From Thinopyrum elongatum (taxonomy: Eukaryota; Streptophyta; Magnoliopsida; Poales; Poaceae), in NCBI GenBank assembly GCA_011799875.1, contig CM022299.1, positions 35,050,755-35,114,754 on the forward strand: a stretch of 64,000 nucleotides of DNA, in the 5' to 3' direction. Below the pieces are notes generated by a model, which saw nothing but the letters and a program-made list of their open reading frames with translations, had not been told where the DNA came from and did not search any database. This document shows positions 33,447 through 45,800 of this stretch, piece after piece. The translations under genes and the position numbers were made by a program. Within the stretch, counting starts at the first letter, position 1; the number at the start of each line of letters is the position of its first letter.

Positions 33447-35197
33447 TGTAGGGGAACGTAGTAGTAAATCAAAAAATTTCCTACGCATCACCAAGATCAA
33501 TCTATGGAGAGACTAGCAACGAGAGAGAGAGAGAGGAGTGCATCTTCATACCCTTGAAGATCGCGATGCGGAAGCGTTGCAAGAACGCGGTTGGAGGAGT
33601 CGTACACGCAGCGATTCAGATCGCGGTCGATTCCGATCTAAGCACCGAACAACGGTTCCTCCGCGTTCAACACACGTGCAGCCCGGTGACGTCTCCCGCA
33701 CCTTGATCCAGCAAGGAGGAGGGAGAGGTTGGGGAAGACAGCTCCAGCAGCACGACGGCGTGGTGGTGGAACTTACAGTTCTCCGGCAGGGCTTCGCTAA
33801 GCTCAAACGGAGGAGGAGGAGGTGTTGGAGAGGGGGAGGGCTGCGCCAGGGAAGAGGTTGTGGCCTCCCTCCCACCCCTCCACTATTTATAGGCTGGGGG
33901 GGGAGAGGGGGCCGGCCCCCTAGATCCCATCTAGGGTTGGGGGCGGTGGCCAAGGGGGGAGGAGTGCCTCCCAAGTCAAGTGGAGGCCCTCCCCCTTTAG
34001 GGTTTCCCCTCTCCCATGCGCATGGGCCTTAGGGGGGCTGGTTCCCCTAGCCCATTAAGGCTAGGGCGCCCCCTTACAGCCCATGCTGCTGTATTGGACG
34101 TGGTGGAACACTTTCCGGACTTTCGGACCCCTCCGGACTCCTCCGGAACCTTTCGAAAGCTTCCCGGTACAATACCGAAAAAACCAAAACTTTTTCCGGA
34201 ACCCCAATAACAACTTCCCATATATAAATCTTTACCTCTGGACCATTCCGGAACTCCTCGTGACGTCCGGGATCTCATCCGGGACTCCGAACAACATTCG
34301 GTATTCACATACTATTTCCCATAACAACCCTAGAGTCACCGAACCTTAAGTCTATAGACCCTACGGGTTCGGGAACCATGCAGACATGACCGAGACATCT
34401 CTCCGGCCAATAACCAACAGCGGGATCTGGATACCCATGTTGGCTCCCACATGTTCCACGATGATCTCATCGGATGAACCACGATGTCGAGGATTCAATC
34501 AATCCTGTATACAATTCCCTTTGTCTACCGGTATGATACTTGCCCGAGATTCGATCGTCGGTATCCCTATACCTTGTTCAATCTCGTTACCGGCAAGTCT
34601 CTTTACTCGTTCCGTAACGCATGATCCCGTGGCTAACTCTTTAGTCACATTGAGCTCATTATGATGATGCATTACCGAGTGGGCCCAGAGATACCTCTCC
34701 GTCATACGGAGTGACAAATCCCAGTCTCGATTCGTGCCAACCCAACAGACACTTTCGGAGATACCTATAGTGCACCTTTATGGTCACCCAGTTACGTTGT
34801 GACGTTTGATACACCCAAAGTATTCCTACGGTATCCGGGAGTTGCACAATCTCATGGTCTAAGGAAATGATACTTGACATTAGAAAAGCTTTAGCAGACG
34901 AACTACACGATCTAGTGCTATGCTTAGGATTGGGTCTTGTCCATCACATCATTCTCCTAATGATGTGATCCCGTTATCAACGACATCCAATGTCCATGGT
35001 CAGGAAACCGTAACCATCTATTGATCAAAGAGCTAGTCAACTAGAGGCTCACTAGGGACATGTTGTGGTCTATGTATTCACACATGCATTACGATTTCCG
35101 GATAACACAATTATAGCATGAACAATAGACAATTATCATGAACAAGGAAATATAATAATAACCACTTTATTGTTGCCTCTAGGGCATATTTCCAACA
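33447..35197 (-). repeat. 3' LTR of the inner Copia element
   Basis: On the plus strand it starts TGTAGGGGAACGTAGTAG and ends GGGCATATTTCCAACA, so in element orientation it starts TGTTGGAAATATGCCC. The length of 1751 bp is usual for Angela/BARE. A purine-rich stretch (GTGGGAGAT on the minus strand) adjoins it at 35198-35206 as the polypurine tract. Confidence 0.92.
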
Positions 35198-35229
35198 ATC
35201 TCCCACTTGCACTAGAGTCAATAATCTAG

Positions 35230-37788
35230 TTACATTGTGATGAATCGAACACCCATAGAGTTCTGGTGTTGATCATGTTTTGCTCGTGGAAGAGGTTTAG
35301 TCAACGGATCTGCGACATTTAGATCCGTATGCACTTTACAAATATCTATGTCTCCATCTTGAACATGTTCACGAATGGAGTTGAAGCGACGCTTGATATG
35401 CCTGCTCTTCTTGTGAAACCTGGGCTCCTTGGCAAGGGCAATAGCTCCAGTGTTGTCACAGAAGAGAGTCATTGGGCCCGACGCATTGGTAATAACTCCT
35501 AGGTCGGTGATGAACTCCTTCATCCAGACTGCTTCATGTGCTGCCTCCGAGGCTGCTTTGTACTCCGCTTCACATGTAGATCCCGCCACGACGCTTTTCT
35601 TGCAACTGCACCAGCTGACTGCCCCACCATTCAAAATATACACGTATCCAGTTTGTGACTTAGAGTCATCCAGATCTGTGTCGAAGCTAGCATCGATGTA
35701 ACCCTTTACGACGAGCTCTTTGTCACCTCCATAAACGAGAAACATATCCTTAGTCCTTTTCAGGTACTTCAGGATGTTCTTGACCGCTGTCCGGTGTTCC
35801 ATGCCGGGATTACTTTGGTACCTTCCTACCAAACTTACGGCGAGGTTCACATCAGGTCTGGTACACAGCATGGCATACATAATAGACCCTATGGCTGAGG
35901 CATAGGGGATGACACTCATCTTTTCTCTATCTTCTGCCGAGGTCGGGCATTGAGCCGTGCTCAATCTCACACCTTGTAATACAGGCAAGAACCCCTTCTT
36001 GGACTGATCCATATTGAACTTCTTCAATATCTTGTCAAGGTATGTGCTTTGCGAAAGACCAATGAGGCGTCTTGATCTATCTCTATAGATCTTGATGCCT
36101 AATATGTAAGCAGCTTCTCCAAGGTCCTTCATTGAAAAACACTTGTTCAAGTAGGCCTTTATGCTTTCCAAGAATTCTATATCATTTCCCATTAATAGTA
36201 TGTCATCTACATATAATATGAGAAATGCTACAGAGCTCCCACTCACTTTCTTGTAAACACAGGCTTCTCCATAAGTCTGTGTAAACCCAAACGCTTTGAT
36301 CATCTCATCAAAGCGAATGTTCCAACTCCGAGATGCTTGCACCAGCCCATAGATTGAGCGCTGGAGCTTGCATACCTTGTCAACATTATTAGGATCGACA
36401 AAACCTTCCGGCTGCATCATATACAACTCTTCCTTAAGGAAACCATTAAGGAATGCCGTTTTGAGGTCCATTTGCCATATCTCATAATCATAGTATGCGG
36501 CAATTGCTAACATGATTCTAACGGACTTCAGTTTCGCTACAGGTGAGAAGGTCTCATCGTAGTCAACCCCTTGAACTTGTCGATAACCCTTAGCGACAAG
36601 TCGAGCCTTATAGATGGTCACATTACCATCCACGTCTGTCTTCTTCTTAAAGATCCATTTGTTCTCTATGGCTTGCCGATCATCGGGCAAGTCTGTCAAA
36701 GTCCATACTTCGTTTTCATACATGGATCCTATCTCGGATTTCATGGCTTCTAGCCATTTGTTGGAATCCGGGCCCTCCATCGCTTCTTCATAGTTTGAAG
36801 GTTCACCGTTGTCTAACAACATGACTTCCAAGACAGGGTTGCCGTACCACTCTGGTGCGGAACGTGTCCTCGTGGACCTACGAAGTTCAGTAGCAACTTG
36901 ATCCGAAGTTTCATGATCATCATCATTAACTTCCTCTCTAGTCGGTGCAGGCACCCCAGAAACATCTTCCTGAGCTGCGCTACTCTCCGGTTCAAGAGGG
37001 GATACCTCATCAAGTTCTACTTTCCTCCCACTTACTTCTTTCAAGAGAAACTCTTTCTCCAGAAAGGATCCATTCTTGGCAACAAAGATCTTGCCTTCGG
37101 ATCTAAGGTAGAAGGTATACCCAATAGTTTCTTTAGGGTATCCTAAGAAGACGCATTGTTCCGATTTGGGTTCGAGCTTTTTAGGTTGAAGTTTCTTGAC
37201 ATAAGCATCGCATCCCCAAACTTTCAGAAACGACAGCTTAGGTTTCTTCCCAAACCATAATTCATACGGTGTCGTCTCAACGGATTTCGACGGAGCCCTA
37301 TTTAAAGTGAATGCGGCAGTCTCTAAAGCATAACCCCAAAATGATAGCGGTAGATCGGTAAGAGACATCATAGATCGCACCATATCCAATAGAGTGCGAT
37401 TACGACGTTCGGACACACCATTACGCTGAGGTGTTCCAGGCGGCGTGAGTTGTGAAACAATTCCACATTTCCTTAAGTGCGTGCCAAACTCGTGACTCAA
37501 ATATTCCCCTCCACGATCTAATCGTAAGAACTTTATTTTCCTATCACGTTGATTCTCTACCTCACTCTGAAATTCCTTGAACTTTTCGAAGGTCTCAGAC
37601 TTGTGTTTCATTAAGTAGACATACCCATATCTACTTAAGTCATCAGTGAGGGTGAGAACATAACGATAACCACCGCGAGCCTCAACGCTCATTGGACCGC
37701 ACACATCAGTATGTAGATTTCCAATAAGTTGGTTGCGCGCTCCATTGTCCCGGAGAACGGAGTCTTGGTCATTTTGCCCATGAGGCAT
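35230..37788 (-). CDS. Copia pol: integrase core, reverse transcriptase, RNase H (inner element)
   Basis: One open frame of about 850 codons. It starts in the integrase core with catalytic residues in HTDVCGPM, FLRLDRGGEYL and GVSERRNRT. Reverse transcriptase follows, with the Copia YVDDILLMGND active-site motif and ALIE-type context (WQMDLKTAFLNGFLKEELYM). The C-terminal RNase H contains GYIDASFDTD, CEAEYKAASEAA and LFCDNTGAIALAKEPRFHKK. It ends in FITM and TGA/TAA just before the polypurine tract. In the family this enzyme copies element RNA and inserts the cDNA. The frame overlaps the upstream gag frame, and a 1-base deletion near 37716 separates them; translated alone from its first codons it would lack the integrase zinc-binding part. 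The first ~25 codons are out-of-frame read-through of the upstream sequence. Confidence 0.93.
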   Translation of the reverse strand: MPHGQNDQDSVLRDNGARNQLIGNLHTDVCGPMSVEARGGYRYVLTLTDDLSRYGYVYLMKHKSETFEKFKEFQSEVENQRDRKIKFLRLDRGGEYLSHEFGTHLRKCGIVSQLTPPGTPQRNGVSERRNRTLLDMVRSMMSLTDLPLSFWGYALETAAFTLNRAPSKSVETTPYELWFGKKPKLSFLKVWGCDAYVKKLQPKKLEPKSEQCVFLGYPKETIGYTFYLRSEGKIFVAKNGSFLEKEFLLKEVSGRKVELDEVSPLEPESSAAQEDVSGVPAPTREEVNDDDHETSDQVATELRRSTRTRSAPEWYGNPVLEVMLLDNGEPSNYEEAMEGPDSNKWLEAMKSEIGSMYENEVWTLTDLPDDRQAIENKWIFKKKTDVDGNVTIYKARLVAKGYRQVQGVDYDETFSPVAKLKSVRIMLAIAAYYDYEIWQMDLKTAFLNGFLKEELYMMQPEGFVDPNNVDKVCKLQRSIYGLVQASRSWNIRFDEMIKAFGFTQTYGEACVYKKVSGSSVAFLILYVDDILLMGNDIEFLESIKAYLNKCFSMKDLGEAAYILGIKIYRDRSRRLIGLSQSTYLDKILKKFNMDQSKKGFLPVLQGVRLSTAQCPTSAEDREKMSVIPYASAIGSIMYAMLCTRPDVNLAVSLVGRYQSNPGMEHRTAVKNILKYLKRTKDMFLVYGGDKELVVKGYIDASFDTDLDDSKSQTGYVYILNGGAVSWCSCKKSVVAGSTCEAEYKAASEAAHEAVWMKEFITDLGVITNASGPMTLFCDNTGAIALAKEPRFHKKSRHIKRRFNSIREHVQDGDIDICKVHTDLNVADPLTKPLPRAKHDQHQNSMGVRFITM

Positions 37789-39212
37789 GGTTCACACGTG
37801 TCAAATGATTCATAATCAAGAGACTCCAAAAGTCCATCTGCATGGAGTTTCTTAATGCGTTTGACACCAATGTGACCAAGGCGGCAGTGCCACAAGTATG
37901 TGGGACTATCATTATCAACCTTACATCTTTTGGCATTCACACTATGAATATGTGTAACATCATGTTCGAGATTCAATAAGAATAAACCATTGACCAGCGG
38001 GGCATGACCATAAAACATATCTCTCATATAAATAGAACAACCATTATTCTCGGATTTAAATGAGTAGCCATCTCGCATCAAACAAGATCCTGATACAATG
38101 TTCATGCTCAAAGCTGGTACCAAATAACAATTATTGAGGTTTAAAACTAATCCCGAAGGTAGATGTAGAGGTAGCGTGCCGACGGCGATCACATCGACCT
38201 TGGAACCATTCCCGACGCGCATCGTCACCTCGTCCTTCGCCAGTCTCCGCTTATTCCGCAGCTCCTGTTTTGAGTTACAAATATGAGCAACCGCACCAGT
38301 ATCAAATACCCAGGAGCTACTATGAGCGCTGGTAAGGTACACATCAATAACATGTATATCACATATACCTTTGGTATTGCCGGCCTTCTTATCCGCTAAG
38401 TACTTGGGGCAGTTCCGCTTCCAGTGACCGTTTCCCTTGCAATAAAAGCATTCAGTCTCAGGCTTGGGTCCATTCTTTGGCTTCTTCCCGGTACCTTGCT
38501 TACCGGGCGCGGCAACTCCCTTGCCATCCTTCTTGAAGTTCTTTTTACCCTTGCCTTTCTTGAATTTAGTGGTTTTATTCACCATCAACACTTGATGTTC
38601 CTTTTTGATCTCCACCTCCGCTGATTTCAGCATTGAATATATCTCAGGAATGGTTTTCTCCATCCCCTGCATATTGAAGTTCATCACAAAGCTCTTGTAG
38701 CTAGGTGGAAGCAACTGAAGGATTCTGTCAACGACCGCGTCATCCGGGAGATTAACTCCCAGCTTAGACAAGCGGTTGTGCAACCCAGACATTTTGAGTA
38801 TATGCTCGCTGACAGAACTATTCTCCTCCATCTTACAACTGTAGAACTTGTCGGAGACTTCATATCTCTCGACCCGGGCATGAGCTTGGAAAACCATTTT
38901 CAGCTCTTGGAACATCTCATATGCTTCGTGTTGCTCAAAACGCTTTTGGAGCCCCGGTTCTAAGCTGTAAAGCATGCCGCACTGAACCAGGGAGTAATCA
39001 TCACTACGCGACTGCCAGGCGTTCATAACGTCTTGAGTTGCTGGGAAAACAGGTGCGTCACCTAGCGGTGCTTCAAGGACATAAGCTTTCTTGGCAGCTA
39101 TGAGGATAATCCTCAGGTTACGGACCCAGTCCGTGTAGTTGCTACCATCGTCTTTCAGCTTGGTTTTCTCTAGGAACGCGTTGAAATTGAGGACAACATT
39201 AGCGTGGGCCAT
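37689..39212 (-). CDS. Copia gag, protease and integrase zinc-binding region (inner element)
   Basis: Starts at ATG 39212 (MAHANVVLNFNAF). Residues 1-210 are the Copia gag domain. A Lys/Gly-rich linker leads to a CCHC zinc knuckle at about 255-268 (CFYCKGNGHWKRNC). The aspartic protease has WVFDTGAVAHIC at about 301-312. The GAG-pre-integrase zinc-binding motif follows at about 442-477 (HCRLGHIG...CEPCLMGK). The frame should run on into the integrase core, but a one-base loss near 37716 shifts it and it stops 11 codons later (LLEIYILMCAVQ). The degenerate outer copy keeps the unshifted reading LLEIIHTNVCGPM, which locates the lesion. The element is therefore probably no longer autonomous, by a single base. 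Confidence 0.92.
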   Translation of the reverse strand: MAHANVVLNFNAFLEKTKLKDDGSNYTDWVRNLRIILIAAKKAYVLEAPLGDAPVFPATQDVMNAWQSRSDDYSLVQCGMLYSLEPGLQKRFEQHEAYEMFQELKMVFQAHARVERYEVSDKFYSCKMEENSSVSEHILKMSGLHNRLSKLGVNLPDDAVVDRILQLLPPSYKSFVMNFNMQGMEKTIPEIYSMLKSAEVEIKKEHQVLMVNKTTKFKKGKGKKNFKKDGKGVAAPGKQGTGKKPKNGPKPETECFYCKGNGHWKRNCPKYLADKKAGNTKGICDIHVIDVYLTSAHSSSWVFDTGAVAHICNSKQELRNKRRLAKDEVTMRVGNGSKVDVIAVGTLPLHLPSGLVLNLNNCYLVPALSMNIVSGSCLMRDGYSFKSENNGCSIYMRDMFYGHAPLVNGLFLLNLEHDVTHIHSVNAKRCKVDNDSPTYLWHCRLGHIGVKRIKKLHADGLLESLDYESFDTCEPCLMGKMTKTPFSGTMERATNLLEIYILMCAVQ

Positions 39213-40502
39213 TTGATCTACAAGACATATTGTAAAGATTTTAGACTAAGTTCATGATAATTAAGTTCATCTAATCAAATTATTCAATGAACTCCCACTC
39301 AGATAGACATCCCTCTAGTCATCTAAGTGATACATGATCCGAATCGACTAGGCTGTGTCCGATCATCACGTGAGACGGACTAGTCATCAACGGTGAACAT
39401 CTCCATGTTGACCGTATCTTCTATACGACTCATGTTCGACCTTTCTGTCTTCCGTGTTCCGAGGCCATGTCTGTACATGCTAGGCTCGTCAAGTCAACCT
39501 AAGTGTTTTGCATGTGTAAATCTGGCTTACACCCGTTGTATTCGAACGTTAGAATCTATCACACCCGATCATCATGTGGTGCTTCGAAACAACGAACCTT
39601 TGCAACGGTGCACAGTTAGGGGGAACACTTTCTTGAAATTTTAGCGAGGGATCATCTTATTTATGCTACCGTCGTTCTAAGCAAATAAGATGTAAACAGA
39701 TGATAAACATCACATGCAATCAAATAGTGACATGATATGGCCAATATCATTTTGCTCCTTTTGATCTCCATCTTCGGGGCACCATGATCATCATCGTCAC
39801 CGGCATGACACCATGATCTCCATCATCATGATCTCCATCATCATGTCTTCATGAAGTTGCCTCGCCAACTATTACTTCTACTACTATGGCTAACGGTTAG
39901 CAATAAAGTAAAGTAATTACATGGCATTTTTCATTGACACGCAGGTCATACAATAAATTAAGACAACTCCTATGGCTCCTGCCGGTTGTCATACTCATCG
40001 ACATGCAAGTCGTGATTCCTATTACAAGAACATGATCAATCTCATACATCACATATATCATTCATCACATCCTTTTGGCCATATCACATCACACGGCACA
40101 TGCTGCAAGAACAAGTTAGACATCCTCTAATTGTTGTTGCAAAAAAATTTACGTGGCTGCTATAGGTTTCTAGCAAGAACGTTTCTTACCTACGCCACAA
40201 CCACAACGTGATATGCCAATTTCTATTTACCATTCATAAGGACCCTTTTCATCGAATCCTATCCGACTAAAGTGGGAGAAACAGACACCCGCTAGCCACC
40301 TTATGCAACTAGTGCATGTCAGTCGGTGGAACCTGTCTCATGTAAGCGTACGTGTAAGGTCGGTCCGGGCCGCTTCATCCCACGATGCCGCCGAATCAAG
40401 ATAAGACTAGTAACAGCAAGAAAATTGACAAAATCAACGCCCACAACAACTTGTGTTCTACTCGTGCAAGAAACTAGGCATAGACCTGGCTCATGATGCC
40501 AC
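39213..40502 (-). other. 5' untranslated leader of the inner Copia element
   Basis: No ORF of note. The primer binding site (minus strand TGGCATCATGAGCCAGG, 40486-40502) adjoins the 5' LTR and resembles the Angela/BARE site. The leader has short repeats such as CATCATCATGATCTCCATC near 39815-39845. Its counterpart in the outer element is 46690-47929. Confidence 0.75.
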
Positions 40503-41480
40503 TGTAGGGGAACGTAGTAGTAAATCAAATTTTTTCCTACGCATCACCAAGATCAATCTATGGAGAGACTAGCAACGAGAGAGAGAGGAGTGCATCTTCA
40601 TACCCTTGAAGATCGCGATGCGGAAGCATTGCAAGAACGCGGTTGGAGGAGTCGTACACGCAGCGATTCCAATCGCGGTCGATTCCGATCTAAGCACCGA
40701 ACAACGGTGCCTCCGCGTTCAACACACGTGCAGCCCTGTGACGTCTCCCGCGCCTTGATCCAGCAAGGAGGAGGGAGAGGTTGGGGAAGATAGCTCCAGC
40801 AGCACGACGGTGTGGTGGTGGAACTTACAGTTCTCCGACAGGGCTTCGCTAAGCTCAAACGGAGGAGGAGGTGTTGGAGAGGGGGAGGGCTGCGCCAGGG
40901 GAGAGGTTGTGGCCTCCCTCCCACCCCTCCACTATTTATAGGCTGGGGGGGAGAGGGGGCCGGCCCCCTAGATCCCATCTAGGGTTGGGGGCAGCGGCCA
41001 AGGGGGGGAGGAGTGCCTCCCAAGTCAAGTGGAGGCCCTACCCTTTAGGGTTTCCCCTCTCCCATGCGCATGGGCCTTAGGGGGGCTGGTTCCCCTAGCC
41101 CATTAAGGCTAGGGCGCCCCCTTACAGCCCATGCTACTGTATTGGACGTGGTGGAACACTTTTTGGACTTCCGGACCCCTCCGGAATCCTCCGGAACCTT
41201 TCGAAAGTAGGATTGGGTCTTGTCCATCACATCATTCTCCTAATGATGTGATCCCGTTATCAACGACATCCAATGTCCATGGTCAGGAAACCGTAACCAT
41301 CTATTGATCAACGAGCTAGTCAACTAGAGGCTCACTAGGGACATGTTGTGGTCTATGTATTCACACATGCATTACGATTTCCGGATAACACAATTATAGC
41401 ATGAACAATAGACAATTATAATGAACAAGGAAATATAATAATAACCACTTTATTATTGCCTCTAGGGCATATTTCCAACA
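40503..41480 (-). repeat. 5' LTR of the inner Copia element with ~765 bp internal deletion
   Basis: Compared with the 3' LTR, the sequence between positions equivalent to 34160 and 34924 is missing. The junction is at 41207/41208 (TCGAAAG|TAGGATT). Both LTR ends are present and the rest is about 97% identical to the 3' LTR by eye. The deleted part probably includes the promoter region (inference). Confidence 0.9.
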
Positions 41481-41485
41481 CCCCT

Positions 41486-42842
41486 CCCACATATATATAG
41501 GTGGGAGGGAGAGAGAAGCAGCCAAGGGGGGCACCCAAGTAGGGGGAATCCTACTTGGGGTATCTCCCAAGCCGCGCCCCCCCTTTCCATATTTGGAGCG
41601 CGGGGAAAGGCAGGGGAGGGTGGCGCCCCCCCCCCCCCTTTTTCCTTTCTCCTATGAGAGCGAAAGGCAGGAGGGGCTAGCCCTCCCTCTTTTCCTTCCC
41701 TAGGGCTGGACAACCAAGGGAAGGGGTGCACCAGCCCCCTTGTGGGTTGGTCTGTCCCCTCCTTTGGCCCATAAGGCCCATAACTTGTCGGGGGGGTGCC
41801 CGGAACCCCTTCTGGTGACCCGATTACTTCCCGGTACATCCCGAAACACTTCCGGTGTCCAAATACCATTGTCCTATATATCAATCTTTACCTCTCGACC
41901 ATTTCGAGACTCCTCGTCCTGTCCGTGATCTCATCCGGGACTCCAAACAACATTCGGTCACCAAAACATATAACTCATGTAACAATATATCGTCAATGAA
42001 CGTTAACCATGTGGACCCTACGGGTTCGAGAACTATGTAGACATGACCGAGACACCTCTCCGGTCAATAACCAATAGCGAAACCTGGATGCCCATATTGA
42101 CTCCTACATATTCTACGGAGGTCTTTATCGGTCGAACCGTTATGACAACATACGTAATTCCCTTTGTCCATCGGTATGTTACTTGCCCGAGATTCGATCG
42201 TCGGTATCTTCATACCTAGTTCAATCCCGTTACCGGAAAGTCTATTTACTCATTCCGTAATACATCACCTCATGACTAAATCCTTAGTCATTTGCTTGCA
42301 AGCTTATGATGTGTATTACCGAGAGGGCCCAGAGATACCTCTCCGATTCTCGGAGTGACAAATCCTAATCTCGATCTATGCCAACTCAACAAACACCTTC
42401 GGAGATACCTGTAGAGCATCTTTATGATCACCCAGTTACGTTGTGACATTTGATAGCACACAAGGTATTCCTCCGGTATCTGGGAGTTGCATAATCTCAT
42501 AGTCGAAGGAATATGTATTTGACATTAAGAAAGCAATAGCAATAAACTGAACGATCATTATGCTAAGCTAACGGATGGGTCTTGTCCATCACATCATTCT
42601 CCTAATGATGTGATCCCGTTATCAAATGACAACTCATGTCTATGGTTAGGAAACCTTAACCATCTTTGATCAACGAGCAAGTCTAGTAGAGGCTTACTAG
42701 GGACACAGTATTTGTTTATATATTCACACATGTATTTAAGTTTCCGATCAATACAATTCTAGCATGAATAATAAACATTTATCATGAATAAGGAAATATA
42801 AAATAACAACTTTATTATTGCCTCTAGGGCATATTTCCTTCA
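41486..42842 (-). repeat. 3' LTR of the outer Copia element, second segment
   Basis: It continues from 33446 after removal of the inner element and one CCCCT duplication. Alignment with the right LTR (from about 48358) is immediate: CCCACATATATATAGGTGGG against CCCAAATATATATAGGTGGG. It ends GCATATTTCCTTCA. A poly-C run of about 11 lies near 41626-41638. Confidence 0.9.
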
Positions 42843-45800
42843 GTCTCCCACTTGCACTAGAGTCAATAATCTAGTTCACATCGCCTTGTGATTTAACACC
42901 AATAGTTCACATCGTCATGTGATTAACAACCATAGTTCTCATCGCCATGTGACCAACACCCAAAGGGTTTACTGGAGTCAATAATCTAGTTCACATCGCC
43001 ATGTAATTAACACCCAAAGAGTACTAAGGTGTGATCATGTTTTGCTTGTGAGAGAAGTTTAGTCAACGAGTCTGTCACATTCAGATCCGTATGTATATTT
43101 GCAAATTACTATGTCTACAATGCTCTGCATGGTGCTACTCTAGCTAATTGCTCCCACTTGCAATACGTATCCAGATTGAGACTCAGATTCATCTAGATTA
43201 GTGTTAAAGCTTGCATCGTTGTAACCCTTTACGACGAACCCTTTATCACCTCCATAACCGAGAAACATTTCCTTAGTCCTCTAAGGATAATTTTGACCGC
43301 TGTCCAGTGATCTACTCCTGGATCACTATTGTACCCCTTTGCCAAACTCATAGGAAGGCACACAATAGGTCTGGTACATAGCTTGGCATACTTTATAGAA
43401 CCTATGGCTGAGGCATAGGAATGACTTTCATTCCCTTTCTATCTTCTGCCGTGGTCGGGCTTTGAGTCTTACTCAACTGCACACCTTGAATACAGGCAAG
43501 AACCCTTTCTTTGACTGATCCATTTTGATCTCCTTCAAAATTTTGTCAAGGTATGTGCTTTGTGAAAGTCCTATTAAGCGTCTTGATCTATCTCTATAGA
43601 TCTTGATGCCCAATATGTAAGCAGCTTCACCGAGGTCTTTCATTAAAAAATTCTTATTCAAGTATCCTTTTATGCTATCCAGAAATTCTATATCATTTCC
43701 AATCAACAATATGTCATCCACATATAATATCAGAAATGCTACAGAGCTCCCACTCACTTTCTTGTAAATAGAGGCTTCACTGTAAGTCTGTATAAAACCA
43801 TATGCTTTGATCACCTCATCAAAGCGTATATTCCAACTCTGAGATGCTTGCACTAGTCCATAGATGGATCGCTGGAGCTTGCACACTTTGTTAGCACCTT
43901 CAGGATCGACAAAATCTTCTGGTTGCATCATATACAACTGTTCTTTAAGAAATCCATTAAGGATTGCAGTTTTGACATCCATTTGCCAAATTTCATAAAA
44001 TGCGGCAATTACTAACATGATTCAGACAGACTTAAGCATCGCTACGGGTGAGAAAGTCTCATTGTAGTCAACTCCTTGAACTTGTCAAAAACCTTTTTCG
44101 ACAAGTCGAGCTTTGTAGACAATAACATTACCATCAGCGTCCGTCTTCTTCTTGAAGATCCATTTATTCTCTATGGCTTGCCGATCATTGGGCAAGTCCA
44201 CCAAAGTCCACACTTTGTCCTCATACAAGCATCCTATCTCAGATTTCATGGCCTCAAGCCATCTGTCGGAATCTGGGCTCATCATAGCTTCTTCATAGTT
44301 CGTAGTTTCGCCATGGTCTAAGAACATAACTTCCAGGATAGGATAACCGTACCACTCTGGTGCGGATCATGCTCTGGTCGACCTACGAGGTCCAGTAGTA
44401 ACTTGATCCGAAGTTTTATGATCATCATCATTAGCTTCCTCCCTAGTTGGTGTAGGCATCACGGGAACAGTTTTCTGTGATGTGCTACTTTCCAATTTGA
44501 GAGAAGGTACAATTACCCCATCAAGTTTTACTTAACTCCCATTCACTTCTTTCGAGAGAAACTCCTTCTCTAGAAAGGACCCATTCTTAGCAACAAAGAT
44601 CTTGCCTTCGGATCTGTGGTAGAAGGTGTACCCAATAGTTTCTTTAGGGTATCCTATGAAGACGCACTTCTCCGCTTTGGGTTCGAGTTTATCAGGCTGA
44701 AGCCTTTTGACATAAGCATCGCATCCCCAAACTTTTAAGAAATGGCAGCTTAGGTTTCTTGCCAAACCACAGTTCATACGGTGTCATCTCAACGGATTTA
44801 GATAGTGCCCTATTTAACGTGAATGCGGCTGTCCCTAATGCATAACCCCAAATGATAGTGGTAAATCGGTAAGAGACATCATAGAACGCACCATATCCAA
44901 TAAAGTACAGTTACGACATTCGGACACACCATTACGCTGTGGTGTTCCAGGTGGCGTGAGTTGTGAAACAATTCCACATTGTTTTAAATGAAGGCCAAAC
45001 TCGTAACTCAAATATTCGCCTCCGCGATCAGATCATAGAAACTTTATTTTCTTGTTACGATGATTCTCCACTTCACTCTGAAATTCTTTGAACTTTTCAA
45101 ATGTTTCAGACTTGTGTTTCATCAAGTAGATATACCCATACCTACTCAAATCAACTGTGAAGGTCAGAGAATAATGATACCCGCCACATGCTTCAACACT
45201 CATCGGACCGCATACATTGGTATGTATTATTTCCAATAAGTCATCAGCTGGCTCCATTGTTCCGAAGAACGGAGTTTTAGTCATCTTGCCCATAAGTCAT
45301 GGTTCGCAAGCATCAAATGATTCATAATCAAGTGATTCCAAAAGCCTATCTGCATGGAGTTTCTTCATGCGCTTTACACCAATATGACCTAAACGGCAGT
45401 GCCACAAATATGTTGCACTATCATTATCAACTTTGCATCTTTTGGCATCATTATTATGAATATGTGTATCACTACGATCGAGATTCAATAAACCATTTAC
45501 ATTGGGTGTATGACCATAGAAGGTTTTATTCATGTAAACAGAACAACAATTATTCTCTGACTTAAATAAATAACTGTATTGCAATAAACATGATCTAATC
45601 ACATTCATGCTCAACGCAAACACCAAATAACATTTATTTAGGTTCAACACTAATCCCGAAGGTACAGGGAGTGTGCGATAGTGATCATATCAACCTTGGA
45701 ATCAATTCCAACACACATCGTCACCTCACCCTTAACTAGTCTCTATTTATTCTGCAACTCCTGTTTTGAGGTACTAATCTTAGCAACTGAACCGGTATCA

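Larger units (their letters stand above)
33447..41480 (-). mobile_element. Inner Copia retrotransposon, Angela/BARE-like, nearly intact
   Basis: Minus-strand element inserted in the outer element's 3' LTR, with a perfect 5 bp target duplication CCCCT (33442-33446 and 41481-41485). The left LTR (3' LTR) is 33447-35197, 1751 bp; the right LTR (5' LTR) is only 978 bp (40503-41480) because its middle is deleted. The interior holds gag-pol in two overlapping frames. Coding quality is far better than in the outer element, consistent with a younger insertion. Confidence 0.93.

Noticed and set aside
37742..37788. N-terminal MPHGQNDQDSV of the inner Copia pol frame as a real start
   Set aside because: It is the out-of-frame reading of sequence that encodes MGKMTKTPF in the gag-integrase frame; the true frame enters after the deletion.
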